Positions 63,360-64,000 of a stretch of DNA of 64,000 nucleotides are shown piece by piece. The stretch is from JBBQVS01 sp963792705. Lineage in GTDB: Bacteria > Chloroflexota > Ktedonobacteria > Ktedonobacterales > Ktedonobacteraceae. Below the pieces are notes generated by a model. That model had not been told where the DNA came from. It did not search any database and was given only the letters and a program-made list of their open reading frames with translations. Every line of letters begins with the position of its first letter. Position 1 is the stretch's first letter. The DNA lies in contig CAWBXD010000010.1 in assembly GCA_963792705.1 (NCBI GenBank), forward strand, positions 38,019-102,018, read 5' to 3'. A program made the translations under genes and the position numbers.

Positions 63360-64000
63360 TTAACCTCCCTCTGGAAGCCAGACATAGGTACTTGAGGTGG
63401 GAGCGTTATCAATAAATATGAGTGAGCAAAGATTAGTAGCGATCTTTCCATGCCACAAAAGATGATAAATAGCAGTCGAAACGGTCGCAGATGGCAGTTC
63501 CAAGTCTTGAGAGATAGCACTTATAAGTTGACTGAGCAATATATGTTGACCAATGCCAATTTTATCAAACACTGCATGAGCCACATCTGCCTTCGAATAA
63601 ATACTAGGGCGATATGCATACAATGCGAGGAGATTTACACCTTCAGTATCATTGGGCAAAGAGCTTTCAATATGCACCACATACCGCCAACCTTCGCTAT
63701 CGCAGTGGTCCTGTGCTGCTTTTTCTCTACGCTGTGCATTAGCCAAGAGTCGTCTCTCTGCGAGTGTTACCTCGTGTATTTCAACCAATCCATCCCACCT
63801 CCAGACTTGGAAATCAGGTACATAGGTATGCGACTTATCTTCTGCATCAACGTAGCTAATCCTTAGAGGCTGACTTCGATAGTTTTTGACCCGCAAGTCT
63901 CGATCAATTCGTAAGGCCAGTGTGCGCTCGGAATAGATTTCGCATTGTACAGTTTCTCCATTCTTGTTGGTAATGGTGTAGCGGCTATTATTACCAATTG
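63360..64000 (-). CDS. tnsA: TnsA-like endonuclease, partial (runs off the window)
   Basis: The frame is open to the window edge; at least 213 residues are visible. The nuclease region shows CEIYSERTLALRID, with a likely catalytic Glu, then QPLRISYVDAEDKSHTYVPDFQVWRW with the PD Asp. The strand LVEIHEVTLAERR is where TnsA usually has E-x-K; here the Lys position reads Thr. A C-terminal winged-helix domain follows (about the last 75 residues). TnsA cuts the 5' ends so that Tn7-like elements move by cut and paste. The start lies beyond 64000. Confidence 0.8.
   Translation of the reverse strand, partial: IGNNSRYTITNKNGETVQCEIYSERTLALRIDRDLRVKNYRSQPLRISYVDAEDKSHTYVPDFQVWRWDGLVEIHEVTLAERRLLANAQRREKAAQDHCDSEGWRYVVHIESSLPNDTEGVNLLALYAYRPSIYSKADVAHAVFDKIGIGQHILLSQLISAISQDLELPSATVSTAIYHLLWHGKIATNLCSLIFIDNAPTSSTYVWLPEGG

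Overview
The window reads as an ordinary chromosomal stretch of a Gram-positive-like soil bacterium, most likely a member of the Ktedonobacteria (Chloroflexota). This is inferred from style and gene content, since no rRNA or ribosomal protein gene is present. The signs are several luciferase-like F420/flavin oxidoreductases, five GNAT acetyltransferases, a Uma2-type nuclease, GH57 and GH5 glycosidases, Thr/Pro-rich lipoprotein linkers, a GAF/PAS adenylate cyclase, a Ser/Thr pseudokinase with a PP2C phosphatase, and many long perfect hairpin terminators.

Layout. 1-10.5 kb: the tail of a luciferase-like monooxygenase, an FMN reductase, an aminoglycoside adenylyltransferase-like enzyme, an MFS exporter, MetY and two more luciferase-like oxidoreductases; two copies of a ~125-bp palindromic repeat lie here. 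10.6-13.9 kb: GNATs, tRNA-His, a nucleoside hydrolase and Uma2. 14.2-18.6 kb: a tightly overlapping operon of phosphofructokinase, phosphopentomutase, a GNAT and phosphomannomutase/phosphoglucomutase. 18.7-25.7 kb: an alpha/beta hydrolase, a membrane-anchored exoprotein, sucCD, a histone-deacetylase-family enzyme and a nucleotidyltransferase. 26-32.3 kb: adenylate cyclase, an NAD-epimerase and a histidine kinase/response regulator pair. 32.4-38.3 kb: an SGNH hydrolase, a self-regulating TetR-SDR operon with a double operator, and GH57 with a glutamine amidotransferase. 38.4-47.1 kb: PP2C, a CAP lipoprotein, a pseudokinase, FtsH and a beta-propeller surface protein. 47.4-56.6 kb: quinone reductase, an ABC-F protein with a leader ORF, an Nramp transporter, a GAF regulator, GH5 cellulase, phenylacetate-CoA ligase and a HAD phosphatase.

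The right end is the most unusual part. A selenocysteine tRNA gene (selC, 56619-56714) is followed, with its 3' end facing it, by a Tn7-like transposition module on the minus strand: tnsA (running off the window), tnsB, a small coupled ORF, tnsC and a TniQ/TnsD protein. The TniQ/TnsD reading frame appears to have continued into a very long tail of about ten tandem helix-turn-helix units, now broken by several frameshifts. The small ORF and tnsC also carry a frameshift each, so the element looks decayed, although tnsB, the visible part of tnsA and the TniQ core are open. No CRISPR array or cas gene is visible, so targeting was probably by the TniQ/TnsD protein, with the tRNA-Sec gene as the plausible attachment site.
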